Part shown: positions 51,005-63,800 of the stretch, piece after piece
How positions within the stretch are numbered: position 1 is the first letter of the stretch
Layout: each line of letters begins with the position of its first letter
Assembly (NCBI GenBank): GCA_002794775.1
Contig: NBAY01000070.1
Coordinates: forward strand, 1 to 64,000
Direction of reading: 5' to 3'
Origin: Porodaedalea pini
Lineage: Eukaryota; Basidiomycota; Agaricomycetes; Hymenochaetales; Hymenochaetaceae
DNA: 64,000 nucleotides
The notes under the pieces: model-generated
What the model was told of the DNA's origin: nothing
Databases searched by the model: none
Seen by the model: the letters and a program-made list of their open reading frames with translations, nothing else
Position numbers and translations under genes: made by a program

Positions 51005-54000
51005 ATGATGGACACAATTTCCTTTTTTTCTCTTAATGTTCATTCTTCCAAACCTACTACTGACCTTTTATTCTGCAAATTATATCAATGTGGTTCATCT
51101 TGCCTAGACATTATTTGCCTTCAGGAAATCCCAGTCATTTCTACAACATTCCCTTTCAAATCCAACCCCTTGGGTGATCATGGTTACAACACTAGAAACA
51201 CCGATCCTTTTATTCTATACCTCTCACCCTCTTTTTCTTCCCAACTTCCTCATTGCATGACCTTTGTTCACCTGTGCATCACTCATCTTTGTCAATCCCT
51301 CCCTCATCTTTTGTGTTCCCAGATTTAGGTCATTATCTCAGTTAACTGCAGTGTCACCTTACCCCCTCTCTTTATTTAGAACATTTACAATCCCCCTTCT
51401 ACTCATTCTTTCAAAAACCCTTTTTCTCATGTCTCTTCGAACAACACCTATATCTGAGTCAGTGATTTCAACTGCCATTCTGAACAGTGGTCCTCCCTGG
51501 CCCATAGTGGTTACTTTCATTCTTCTGTTCCCTTTATCAACTGGATTGACTCCAGCTCTCTTATTATTTGCAACCCACCCGACACTCCCACCTTCTTTCA
51601 CACACATGGATTGTCCACTTTGGATTTAGTCCTGTGCTCATTTGACATTTCCCCCTCAGTACCCAGTCACTCCTTATTGGTGACCCCTTACTTGAGGTGC
51701 ACTCTGATCATCTCCCACTTTCCTTTCATCTCCCTACCTCTTTCATCCCTCCTCCCAACATGCATCCTTTACACCTCATTCACAAGTGTGATGTCCCTTC
51801 ACTCATTTCAGAATTTTGTGATTCTAAATTATTCAACTTTTCTCTCTCAGGTGTCAATGACCCTGATCAACTTGAGTGCAAGCTCATTTTCTTCTTTCAC
51901 TTCATGCTTCCTCTAAAAGCACAAACCTCAGACTTATTTTGGCCCCCATTCTTGGTGGTCCAAGCAGTGTCAACGTAATTATCAAGCCCTTCTCTCTGAT
52001 CCCTCTGATGAACACCATTCTAACCTCCAACAAAGCTTAGCTCGCACCAAGTTGGCATATTTTGGAGCTTCACTATACAGTGCCAATCACAGCACTATTT
52101 GGCACTGTTAATACCTCAGCATAGCACATTGTCGCTACCCTATTGGAGCCCTAAAGCTCCCCAATGGGTGATATATACTTCACGAGAATGAAAAGTCCGA
52201 TCTGTTCCGTTTGATGTATTTTCTCCCACTCACAGCAGGATCTCATGATCACTACATGCTCCCTCTACTTTCTGATATTGAGCCAGTCTTGGTTGACAAG
52301 CTACTCTGAGCCCTTAGTGGCATGGACGATACTACTTCTCCAGGTGTTAATTTGCTCTCCTATTTATACTTAAAACTCATTTTTTGTTTCTTTATTTTCT
52401 CTTTGCCTTTCCTTTGGCTTCTTTCCTTCTTCATTCAAACATTCGATCGTTACCTTCATACCCAAGCCAAAACAAACTAATTTTCTCTCTCCAGATCTTT
52501 TCAACTGATTGCCCTCATTGATATCATGGGTAAACTTTTTGAGCACATCTTATTTAACTGCCTTCAACCTTTTTTTGAGAAACACTCCTTAATCCCTTCT
52601 TCTCAACACAACTGTCAGAAAGCTTTGTCTTCCCTCACCGCCTGTTACAAACTTTTACACTTCAATAACTTTTCACCCTTTATTCACTCCCCCCATTCCA
52701 CCACACCCAGCTTGGGAACCCATGAGGTCACCAAACACCATCTTCTCACCTCTGCTGTCACTATTGACATCCAGGGATTTTTTGATAACATTTTGCACTC
52801 CCTCCTTATTGATTGCCTAACTCACTCGCTCGTCCTGCTGAACATTATTCATTGCCTCTCACACTGGATTCGTGACCAGCCCATTTCTCTTCATTTTAAT
52901 TCCTTTTCTTCAGACATCTTTATCAAATCCAACTGAGGTGTCCCTCAAGGCTCCCCTATTTCCCCCCTCATTTCCATCTTCACAGCAGCCCCTGCCATTG
53001 AAGCTTACCACCATCAATTCCCCCCTGAATGTCCTCTTTTTGCCTACATGGACAATCATCTTCTTGCAGCGTGCTCATTAAGTATGCACACCAATCTTGT
53101 TCACTTGCAAAACCAATTCCGTTTTCTCTCCCTTCAATTCCAACAATTGGGCCTTTCCATAGACCCAGACTCTATTGAACTTATTCACTTCACCCCCATA
53201 TATGCCCATGCCCAGATGTCCTTCATTACCCAACCTGAACATCAACCTTCTTTAACTTTATCCCCTTCTCTTGTTATTCGCCCTTGCACATAAATTACGT
53301 GGCTAGGCATTATTTTTCATTATACTCTCTCTCCTACACTTCACCTGCAATCCTGCGCCAACAAGGCACTTTCTACTCTTCACCAATGTTCCTTCCTTTT
53401 TAATTCTTCACACAGTGCCTACCTAGAGTATGCACACCTATTATATTTTAACCTCATTCGCTCAGTCTCTTTATATAGGGCACTTCTTTTTTTGCCCTCC
53501 CCCTCCATTGCAATGTTTCTCTAACCAGTCCAGAACCATTTTCTTTCTTCTATTTTGTCAGCCACCATCAATAAAGGCATGGCAGAATCACTCCTTTCTA
53601 TTCCCCCTATTGATCTCTTTGTTCAATATCAAGCCAAGTGCTTTATTACTTCATACATTTCATCCTATAAACCCACTCTACCACCTGCTGCAGACTTGCG
53701 CAGTCAACTCCCTGCAAACCTTTCTATTCTGCATACTACCCTGTTCCCCCATTCTACTCCTGTTCATTCACAACTTTCCCTCGTTCCATTGTCAACCAGA
53801 GCCCAAAGTGGCCTGGCCCAATGTTCATTTCTTAACCTTTTCAACCACCCTCCTCCTTTCCAATACTTCCTCTTTACTGATGGGTCTATTGTTGATTCAG
53901 ATGGGGTCTCCACTGGTGGCCATGGCATCTTGATTATGCATAACCGACGCAAGCTGGTGTCCTTTTCTTCAGAGGCACACACCTACTCCAATATCCTCTT

Positions 54001-54800
54001 TGAAGAACAACAAGCCCTTATCACTGGCATCATGTGCTTTACCTCCCTGCTCATGCATTGCCATACCCCCCTTTACTTATGCGTTGTCACAGACTCGGTG
54101 ACTTGCACCCAGCTTATTTTTGAGGATGACTATCATCATGCATCCTTTATTATCACTTTCTGCAGATATTGTGGTATCTTCCTAGCCACTCATCATCCAT
54201 CCTCAACCATTACGGTTCAGTGGCTACCCTCACATATAGGGCTCCCTGGCAATGCCCAAGCTGACCAGCTCACTACCCAAGCATCCAGGTCTCTGCAGCA
54301 CAACCCAGCACCAGACTCCCTTCTCAACACCAATGCCCACTTCACCTCTGACCTCCTGGCCAAGTGGAAAAGTTGTGTTATTAATCTTAAGGGTCACTGC
54401 AGCACCATAGCAGCACCCTTCCTTTTACAGCCTTGACGCCAGCTACGCCCTTTACTACACCTTCCTCCAGCAAAAAGCATTCCACGTAATCTTCAAACCA
54501 GAGCCGCTGGCCTTTTACTCGATGCTCACAAAATGCATAATCGATGGACCACTGGCTGCTGTCCTGACCCATCTTGTATCCGACATGACATCCGTCATAT
54601 TCTCAACATATGCCCTTACTTTTCACATATCTGTAGACAATTTTTTCACCAAACTACACTACCCATTACCTTTTCATCATGGTTCCTACCCACTAATTTT
54701 ATGCTTCTTTTACAATTTGCTTACTTTTCTTTTCGTCGGCCCCCCAACCCTATGCCTTATTTCTCCGACCTCCCCTTTGACCTTCACTTCTAACATTTCC
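51005..54800 (+). pseudogene. LINE copy 2 ORF2 relic
   Basis: Begins MMDTISFFSLNVHSSKP (endonuclease). RT pieces: FDNILHSLLIDCL, SN-GVPQGSPISPLIS, FAYMDNHLLAACSLS (YMDN, the second Asp of YMDD changed to Asn). RNase H (about 53860-54300): FTDGSIVDSDGV, EEQQALI, VVTDSV, GNAQADQL. Many frameshifts and stops. The YMDD change confirms it is dead. Confidence 0.87.
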
Positions 54801-54938
54801 TTGTCCTATAGTTAAACTCATCCATACTACGTCAACCTGCATTCACGCACCACGCAGTTTCCCCTCTTTTTCTTTTCTTTTGGTTTTCATGTAGTAGTAT
54901 AGGTGCAGAGTCGTGCAATCTTACACATCACGCATCAC

Positions 54939-55582
54939 GTGTGACTCCATTGTGAGAAACGCTCTCTATATATTATATAGGTACTAAGTAGACGGCCAAG
55001 TCGATCATTTCTTTTTCCTCGTTCTTGTTGGTCCCATTGCATGGCTTGGGTTTTTAGTCCTTTCCGTATTTCAGACTGCTTCACTGTGTCTTCTCGCACT
55101 TGCTCATTCTTGATAAATCCAGAAAGCTTCTGTCACCGTGAATCCATGTTCTCAGTGCTGCCAGACTCGTAACATAAACATCACAAAGGAGTCGGCTGGT
55201 CTGGCTACTTTAACACCTCATACTTGCTGACTTGTTTTTAATTCGTAGGGAATTCTTCGAGATTACTGTTATGAATCGAGTAACTTGTCCGCGAAGTCCG
55301 TGCAAAAAGCTATACTTGGCGCCCCTTACTCCTCGCTCTTCATGCAATGACGTTCGAAAGTCTCTAGCTTCGAATGGTACTTGATACAGCTGACCTGGTC
55401 TTCCACGCTGGTATATCGAAAGAGGCGGATCATTTTAAACATCCGTGTGAACAACTCCACTGCACATAGGGCCTATCACAATCACACCCGTATGACCCAT
55501 CTTCTAACGGCTTTCTCAGCATGAATAGAGAGTCTTCTTCAAGTCCCCACTCTCAAACGCCTTAGTCTCTCACATCTCTGTC
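54939..55582. other. intergenic, promoter side of the monooxygenase gene
   Basis: No gene supported. A TATATATTATATA-like run near 54965-54980 and pyrimidine-rich stretches are present, but no defined site can be assigned. Confidence 0.35.
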
Positions 55583-58445
55583 ATGTACACCGACGAGCAG
55601 CTCATTTCTGTCGACAGTCCCCCGCTTCCCTCTGAGGCCCATGGCAAGCTCAAGGAGACAGGCCTCGATATCTCCAACTTCCAGGAGCCACTTAGCCCAA
55701 TATCACCCGCAAGCTCCGACAGCGTACTGAGCCCCCTAACGCCAGCGGATGATGTCGAGGCTCTCCGATCTCCGAGACTCGCTGTTGGACCTCAGGACGA
55801 GAATGCAGCGAAGACTAGCTTCAAAATCGGCACTTCGAGTATAGACGATGACAGGCCATTCAAAGTTGTGGTCATCGGTGCCGGCTTCAGCGGTATTATG
55901 GCTGGGATAAGGTCTGTCTCCTTCGATATCTTACATCTTTTCCGCTGCTCAATAGGGCTCGGTGTCAGGTTCCCCCAGCGCATGAAGAACCTGGATCTTA
56001 CGATTTACGACAAGAATGCTGGCGTTGGCGGAACCTGGTTTTCGAATAGATATCCCGTAAGAATTTCTGAGAATTTTATATCATCTATGCTAATAAATAC
56101 AATCCAGGGAATTGCTTGCGACGTCCCGGCTCACTGCGTGAGTTTCCTGGCTACTTATGCAATTATACCTGTTTATAATTTCCTGTCGTGCAGTATCAAC
56201 TTACGTTCGAAGAAAAGGTACAGAATTGGCAAGCACCTGCTTCAGTGTTGCATGCTAATGAAATCGGGTTAGACGGACTGGTCCGCGTTCTACTCGCCTG
56301 GCCCAGAGATCCGCGCTGAAACTGAGCGAATCGTCGAGAAATACCAACTCATGCGATATATCAAACTGCAGCATGAACTCATCCACGCGCAGTACGACGA
56401 GTCGAGTGGGAAGTGGCACCTGAAACTCCGCCGTCCTGTCTCGGGCTCCACCTCGGAATCCGTGCCCAGTAGCGAACAATACGAGGTTATCGAAGATACA
56501 GCGGACTTCGTTCTCGCGAGCGTGGGATCGCTAAGCCGCTGGTCCTGGCCTGACATCGAGGGTATTACGGATTTCAAAGGGAAGCTTCTGCACTCCGCGG
56601 CATGGGAAACGGACGAGAACGGATGGTGGCATAGCAGCATTGCGGACTGGGGAGACAAGAAAGTCGGTGTTATCGGAGCAGTATGTCATTATCGCTTCTC
56701 GAAGATCAATATAATGACTCCCAGGATTTTCTAGGGATCGACGACAACGCAGATAGTTCCGGCCATACAACCTCACGTGAAGCATCTTTACAACTACGTA
56801 CGCGGAAGGACATGGCTATCTCCTACCTTTCAAGGTGAAAAGATATCAGAGCTTCTGCAACGCGTCACGACCTCAGAAAATTGTATGTCATAGCAGCTCT
56901 TTTTTCGTTCTTGCTTACTGTTCTGGATAGATGTGTTCAATGATGAAGACAAGGAGAAGTTAAAGGACCCCGTGTTCTTCAAGCGCTTCAGGCACGAGCT
57001 CGAGAATAGCATGAACGTATGTCTAGTAAGGCAGACACACATTGCCTCACTAATGAAATGCACTCGGTAGTCTATGCACTTGATAACAATCAAGGGCACA
57101 GCAATGCAAGAAGAAGCACAACAAGCGTTCAAGCAGTATATGATCTCAAGACTACAGAAGAAGCCTTGGATAGTTAATCATCGTAAGCAAAGTTTTACTT
57201 AGGATAAAAAGAGGCACATATTTAAACGTTACCCGTTGGCCAGTAATGCCTGACTTTTCGGTTACTTGTCGCCGCTTGACTCCGGGACCGGGTTACCTCG
57301 AGGCTCTGCAGGAAGACAATGTACGACCGTTTGTTTTAAATTTGGAAGTAGTGCTTAATGCAAATGCAGACGGACTTTGTCCCGACGCACATTAAGCGAA
57401 TCACAGAGACTGGAATTGAACTTGTTGATGGGACGCATCACGAGTTGGACATTATCGTCTGCGCGACGGGCGAGTTTATTTCTCGCTTTCTCCTAGTATT
57501 CTCTTCCTCAATGCATTGTTCGTCTATGTATGCAGGCTACGACACTTCATATCTCTATCCGTTTACAGTAATAGGCCGCGGAGGCGTATCACTCAAAGAA
57601 CGTTATACACCGCACCCTGAGACGTACATCTCTCTCTGCTCAGACGGCTTTCCAAATTGGTTCATGTCTAGCGGCCCGAATTCCATCTTTGGCACGGGCA
57701 GCATGCTCATTATAATGGAGCGTCAAATAGACTATGCGATCCAGGCAGCACAGAAGATGCAGCGCGAGCACCTCAAAAGTATTGAGCCGAAGCGTGGGGC
57801 GGTCAGGGACTTTGATGAATACTTGGAGGTGCGCATAAGAGGGGTTAAATCATTCCTATAACGATATTGAACGGCACACGCAGGAATACTTCAAGACAGT
57901 AAGCTTTCCGGGACATATTAACAAACTGTATTCTTACTCGCATCAGACAACATTTAGTGAACAATGCCGGTCGTGGTACAAGATGGGCAAAGCAGATGGT
58001 CGTGTCGTGGGCCTCTGGCCGGGTGAGTCATCTGAGTTCATCTTTACCGCCCCGAGTCTATGACTGATTATAATCTTCGAAAGGTTCGTGCCTCCACGCC
58101 ATCAAGACATTCAAGCACCCGCGCTGGGAGGATTTCAATTATGAAGCTCTCGATTCGGACCCTGGCTCTGGAAAACAGAATCGGTTCTACTGGCTCGGAG
58201 ACGGATCGACGCATAATGAGAAACATATGACCGGAGACCGTGAGTATATCTTCCTTTTCATGTTTCCTTTGTGCTCGCATTATATGCTGAGCTAGTATTG
58301 CTGAGCTAGAATGCTGACATGTTCTGAATTTGAAGGCGCCTGGTATCTGAACCCTGAAGAAGTCGACATACCGCCCGGTGAGTCAGATTAACATCATCTT
58401 CAGCGTACATACTGACTGTTGGTTGCTTTTGTAGTTCCTATTTGA
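55583..58445 (+). CDS. Baeyer-Villiger-type flavin-containing monooxygenase
   Basis: FAD/NADPH enzyme expected to insert oxygen into ketones or oxidise heteroatoms. Sixteen exons join in frame to 664 residues: 55583-55911, 55969-56056, 56108-56137, 56194-56217, 56273-56680, 56735-56882, 56931-57016, 57071-57182, 57244-57320, 57370-57469, 57536-57828, 57884-57898, 57947-58022, 58084-58239, 58336-58377, 58435-58445. After a polar about 85-residue leader: VVVIGAGFSGIMAGIR (FAD Rossmann), GVGGTWFSNRYPGIACDVPAH, then FKGKLLHSAAWETD, close to the BVMO fingerprint FxGxxxHxxxW(P/D), and GVIGAGSSTTQIVPAI (NADPH Rossmann). ATGYD and WFMSSGPNS follow. A long C-terminal tail has YKMGKADGRVVGLWPGS. All key motifs are intact. 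One intron is GC-AG (donor at 57470). No clear cluster partners. Confidence 0.87.
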
Positions 58446-58722
58446 AGCGCACATGGGTGAGAATATTAATGATTGAAGTGACACGACGAGTTTGTAAAGG
58501 AGTCTACATCTTTGTAAGAATAATGCACGCTAAATTGAATTGAATAAACTCTACTCGTCTAGACATTGTGTGCAAGAGTTGAGTGGAGCCATCCAGTTCA
58601 AATCAGCAGAAAGACTTGTCGCCATTGTTCTGAAGGCAAAGCAAATTCAAGTGCACAATCCGACAGCGATGTAAATGAAATGGTCTCGATTCTCGACAGT
58701 GAAGGGTGTTTACAAAATTAAC
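58446..58722. other. 3' flank of monooxygenase gene
   Basis: No gene. Polyadenylation-type AATAAA appears near 58540. Confidence 0.35.
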
Positions 58723-58724
58723 TA

Positions 58725-59319
58725 AGGTAGGGAAAGTATAAACTCGACCAACCAAGTCACATCACTGGCACAGTCCCTAGCACTGCATTTACCCCATTTG
58801 GAAGGACCCTAATGGCAAAAATCTTGAAGGATCCAAGGTCAACTTTCTAACTCCTAAAAAATTCCTTCCATAATTCACTGAGCTTGTCTCCTGTAGGCTC
58901 TTGCATACATTTACAAGCATCAAGAAGAGTTCATTGGGATTCTTTTGAGGTTCAGACAAACTTACCAAATGTGGCACATGACAAATATGTTACAAATTAT
59001 GTAATTACATAAGATATTCCCTTCTTTGGAGTGGCAAAATATTCAGTCCAGAAAACTGAGTTGTATCCAGAAGCCTGGAAATGCAATTCTATGGTGTTTG
59101 ACAAAAGCAACTTTTTTCTTTAAATAGTAAGCCCTAAACTCAATATTCAGAAAAAAATAAATCCATACATCTATAGCCACAGATGTCCTCTAAAGTTCTA
59201 TGAGAATGAAAGATGCATTTGGGATGTTGTGTTGAAGCAATTGAGCTTGACACCATGTGCCACCCAATAAGGCAAGTGAGATTATGTCATGGTTGGTTGA
59301 GTTTATACTTTCCCTACCT
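58725..59319. mobile_element. 595-bp MITE with TA flanks
   Basis: AGGTAGGGAAAGTATAAACTC at 58725-58745 recurs inverted ending at 59319, with ACCAACCA continuing the match after one mismatch. TA lies outside both ends (58723-58724, 59320-59321). No coding capacity. The ends differ from those of the 47.3-kb MITE, so it is another family; superfamily is uncertain. Confidence 0.75.
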
Positions 59320-59321
59320 TA

Positions 59322-59926
59322 CAGTCCTGCAAGCAATACTGACACCATAATACACAAAGTGGCACATAAGGAGCTATTAGCCATGAGGCAGGCCTGCAAT
59401 GCATGCAGCTAAGAGCTAGCCTTAATCTGGCCTTGCTGATTGAGGTAAACTTGATTCAATGAGACTACACAACAGTGAACAGCATCACTGTGGAATAGCC
59501 CAGTGGAAATGAGGATTGACTCATCCTGCACAACTCTTTTATGGAACGGTCAGGTATGTGTTAGCAATCAAGTAAATTATAGACATAGAGGAAACAGGAA
59601 GCTCACTTGATATTAAGAGATGACTGAACAGAGCGCACAATTGAAGGTGCATCATGAATGAGCGGTCCACCCTTATACATTGCATCATAGAAAAGACCAA
59701 CAAGGCCTGAATCCTGTCCAAAGCTGATTAACAAAGTTGCAGCATACAGATAATGAGTAGCATAAAACACACCTGGGATGCACGTGTGTTCAACTTTGGC
59801 GCCTGTACAGTGTTGAGGATACTGATAGTTGCATCGCCAAAGGCTGCTTGCTTGCTCTGCAACTTCTTCTTGTATTGCTCACAGGTCTGCATCTCGCTAT
59901 TGAACATGATCTTGGCATGCTTCATG
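59322..59926. other. unassigned repeat-like segment
   Basis: CpG-poor; on minus there are frames MKHAKIMFNSEMQTCEQYKK... and a following piece reading HDAPSIVRSVQSSLNIK, possibly remains of a transposon protein. Not recognised. Confidence 0.3.
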
Positions 59927-60286
59927 TTAGGCAGGAGTCTGGGAGACAGCTCAGACTGGGCAGGCCTTAGCTAACTGTCATCTAGGACGTGCTATACTCA
60001 AGTGGGAACTCAGGACATGCTGTACTCAGGCTAGGTCATCGCAGAGGTAAGAGGATTAATACAATATAGTCTACTACAGGAGGGGTACACGGTCTCACCT
60101 AGATCATCACAGAGGTAAGAGGAAAAGCAGAACAGGTGTTCAGATGCAATTCCTCTTCCTTATATATGTCAGAACTTGAACTTTTACCTTTTCTTTATTT
60201 CCCCTTTTCCTTTTCCTTTTCCTTTAATCACTTCCCACACTCCCTTCATATAACCTTCATTCGTTCCATTCCCACTCATTATGTAA
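59927..60286 (+). repeat. LTR-related relic, opposite orientation
   Basis: Begins TGTTAGGCAGGAGTC and follows, in inverted sense, the sequence at 60555-60330 (for example GTAAGAGGATTAATACAA and GGTAAGAGGAAAAGCAGAAC). It continues with TGTCAGAACTTGAAC, resembling the TGTTAGGACTCGAAC start of the Gypsy LTR. CpG sites of the other copy read TG or CA here. It therefore looks like an older LTR piece facing the Gypsy LTR head to head. Confidence 0.6.
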
Positions 60287-60788
60287 TGTTAGGTAATATA
60301 GTCTCACGGTCGTCGCTATATAAGGTCTCAGGAATCGCATGAACTCCTTGTTCTGCTTTTCCTCTTACCTCCGCGACGACCTAGGTGAGACTCATCCCCC
60401 TTGTATTAGTCTAGTCTTGTATTAATCCTCTTACCTCCGCAACGACCTAGCCTGAGTAAACGTATCCCGAGTCTACGCTCGAGTATAGTACGTCCCAGAC
60501 GACAGTCAGCCGAGGCCTGCCCAGTCCGAGTCGTCTCCCGGACTCCTGCCTAACAATATACAGCGATCACCTTGTGAGAACTGGTTGCCCAATTGCCTAA
60601 GATTACATAAAAGGAGTGAAATAGAACAAATGAAGGTCATGTGAAAGGAGTGTGGGAAGGAGTGTGGATGACATAGGCATGGGAAACGATTAGGAAAGAC
60701 AATTTAAATATAATGATAAAGAGTGATTAAAAGAAAAGAAATGGTAAAAGGGAAAATTAAAAGAAAGGGAAAAGTTCGAGTCCTAACA
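60287..60788 (-). repeat. LTR of Ty3/Gypsy element
   Basis: 502 bp bounded by TGTTAGG and CCTAACA (TG...CA with inverted ends). On minus it is preceded by a purine run GAGGGGGGGGTAA, the polypurine tract, so this is the 3' LTR of the minus-strand element. An inner TGTTAGGCAGGAGTC at 60555 shares the same end word and could mark a nested solo LTR of about 269 bp. Confidence 0.7.
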
Positions 60789-60869
60789 TTACCCCCCCCT
60801 CAAGGTTGGGCATCCCGACCAACCAAGATCGTGGTTGTCTGGCTTGGTGTCAACGAAGAGTGGATGGAG

Positions 60870-63800
60870 TCATTGGTGAGGAATGTTGAGTTTTTGAGGA
60901 GTGCCGGGATGTTTTCGATAGAACTCAGCGATCACCTCCTTTGTGTTCTCGCCAAAGTCCATCTCAGGCTGCCAAGTTGGTTTGTTGTACCTGACCCACT
61001 TGACGAGGTATTGTAGTTTCCCTCGGTGCAGACGTGAGTTGATGATCTCCTCAACCTCATACTCCTCCTCATTGTCAACGATGTCGGGTGGCAGCAGTGG
61101 GGGTTGCTTTTGGCTTTCAAAGGATGGTTTGATGGCGGGTATCAACATGGCTTTGTTGAAGATGGGGTGGACCTTCTTCCATCCCTTGGGGAGTTTGAGC
61201 TTGTATGCGCTTGCTCTGACCTTATCCATGATTTCAAAAGGACTGTACCACTTGTCAGCAAGCTTCTTTGTCAGCGAATCTGTGCTGATGTTTCACCTGT
61301 CAGGAAGACCTTGTCTCCAGCCTTGTATTCTACCAAAGTTCCTGCCATTTGGTCATGGTAGCGCTTCATATCCTCTGCTGCTTTGACCAGATTGTCTTTT
61401 GCGACACGATGAGTCTCTTTGATGTGCTTTGCAAATTCTTCTGCTGACATGTTAGCAGATGAGGTTCACGTCATGTCAAAGCTCAAGGGGTGACATCCGG
61501 TATTTGTGTAGAAGGGGGACATCTTTGTTGCCGAGTGTTTGCAGTTGTTGTATGCAAACTCTGCGAGAGGAAGCCAGTCTTTCCAGTCCGATTGTCGATG
61601 GTTAATGAAGAGCCGAAGGTACTGTTCAAGCTCTTGGTTGACCCATTCTGTTTGACCGTCCATTTGTGAGTAATATGCTATTGACAGGTTGCCTTCAATG
61701 TGCAGGAGTTTGTATAGCTCCTTTATCATCAACACATCGAACTGCATGCCTTGGTCATGGATGATCTTCTTCAGTAGGCTGTGGAGGTGGAAGACGTGGT
61801 TGCAGTATAATTGAGCCATGCCTTCTGCTGACAGTTTTGTTATCATTGGGATGGCGTGCATCTGCTTTGAGAACCTGTCCACAACGACACAGATTGCATC
61901 ATGTCCCTTCGAGTCTGGGAGCTCTCCGATGAGGTCGACCGTGACAATTTCCCAAGGGCCTTCGGGGACTGCATTTGGATGGAGCGGCCTTGACCTTGAA
62001 GTCCTCAGAGCTTTCGTTCACTGACAGTGATCACATCCTCGAACCTATGCTTGAATGTCAGAGAACATTGATGCCCACCAGAAGTCCCGCCTGGCCAGTT
62101 CTACCATTTTTGATGCTCCTGGATGTCCAGCCAGTACCAAGTTGTGGCACTCCCACAATACGGCCTCCTTTATTGTCAACAGCACGTACACCTTGCCCTT
62201 CATCCACCACAACCTGTTGACTTCTGTCATACCTGTCGGCCTCTCCGACTCATCCTGTGCCCTCTACGCTTCACCCACTTGTTCCACCACCTCATTACGC
62301 GATGTCCATACCACCCCATGGTTCAGCCACTTCTCCTTGATGAACACGATGCTGTCGTTGTCATCCTTGCCCTCATTGTAGCCCACCTTGCACAACAGCA
62401 GGTCCACCTTGCCCATCGTCTTTCCTGACTTGTGTTTGAGGTGGAAGTCAAATTCCTCGAGCTCTGTTTGCCAGCGAGCTTGACAATAACTCAGTTTCTG
62501 TGCTGATTTGAAGTAGGTGAGGTTGGCGTGGTTGGACCAGATTTCGATTTTATGACGAGCACTGAGGAGGTATTGTTGCCATTCCTTGAGCACCGAAATG
62601 ATTGTGAGCATCTCCTTGTCATAGATCTTGTAGTTTCATTCAGTGGGCAGTAGCACTTCTGACCGGTAGGCGATCACCCTCCACTTGTCTTCCTGCTTCT
62701 GCAACAACACACCTCCAAGTGCAAAGTTTGATGAGTCCGCCTCTACATGGAAAGGGCCCTTGTCATTGGTGATTGCCAGGACTGGAGGTGAGCTGAGATG
62801 ACACTTCAGCTCCTTGAACACTTCCTGCTGTTTGGTCTCCCATACCCAGCCCTTCTTTCTCATTAGCGACATTAGTGGTTGGACCACCTTGCTGTAGTCC
62901 TTGATAAACCGCCTTAGCCAGTTCCCCATGCCGAGGAACTTTTGCAGTTCCTTCAGGTTGCATGGAGTGGGCCAGCTAGTGATCACTTCCGTCTTTGCTG
63001 GGTCAGCCTTAAGTTCACCATTGCTGATGATGTGGCCAAGATACTTAATGACCTTGACATCAAACTCACATTTCTCTGGTTTCAGATATAGGCCATTTTC
63101 TCTAAGGATCTGTAGTATGCATCTTGACATCTCGATGTGCTCCTCAATGGTTTCTGAGAGGATCAGGATGTCGTCGAGGTAAACAATGATCAGGTTTGCA
63201 TAGATCAGGTCCTTGAAGATGTGGTTGACGAATGCCTGGAACATTGTTGGTGCATTGCAAAGACCAAAGAACATGACCGTTGGTTTGAAGAGGCCCATGT
63301 TCATGTGGAAAGCAGCCTTCCACTCATCGCCCTCACGGATCCAGATATTGTAGTACCCCCAGCGAAGGTCAAGCTTAGTGATGAACTTTGCTTTCTTGAC
63401 CTTGTCGACAAGTTCATCAATGAGGGGGAGAGGGTACTTGTTCTTAATTGTACCCTCATTGAGCTTCTGGTAATCCTGGATCGGGTGCAGGGACTTGTCG
63501 GCCTTCTTGATGAAGAAGAAAGGTGATGCCATTGGTGAGATTGACTTTCATATGTGACCTGACTTCAAATTCTCCTCAAGGAACTCCTTCAGCGACTGCT
63601 GTTCCGTCAGTGTCAGTGGATAGATCTTGCAGTCACTAGGTTTGAAGTCGGGTTTCAGGTTGATGATGTGGTCCCAGGGGCGATGTTCCAGTAGCTTCTT
63701 GAGTCCCTTCTCTGAGAAGACATTGGCATAGTCATTGAGATATGTAGGCCAGGACACCTTGTCCATTCATACCTCTTGTACTCTCCTCATCTCTTCCACC

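Larger units (their letters stand above)
48703..54927 (+). mobile_element. old full-length LINE, copy 2
   Basis: About 6.2 kb, same organisation and family as LINE copy 1, on the plus strand. 5' start CTTCCTACCATCATCATCAA matches copy 1. It is flanked by an 11-bp TSD with one mismatch: TCATGCATCAC (48692-48702) and TCACGCATCAC (54928-54938); the mismatch is a CpG to TpG change. Both ORFs are interrupted by many stops and frameshifts. The copy is strongly depleted in CpG relative to copy 1. Confidence 0.9.
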
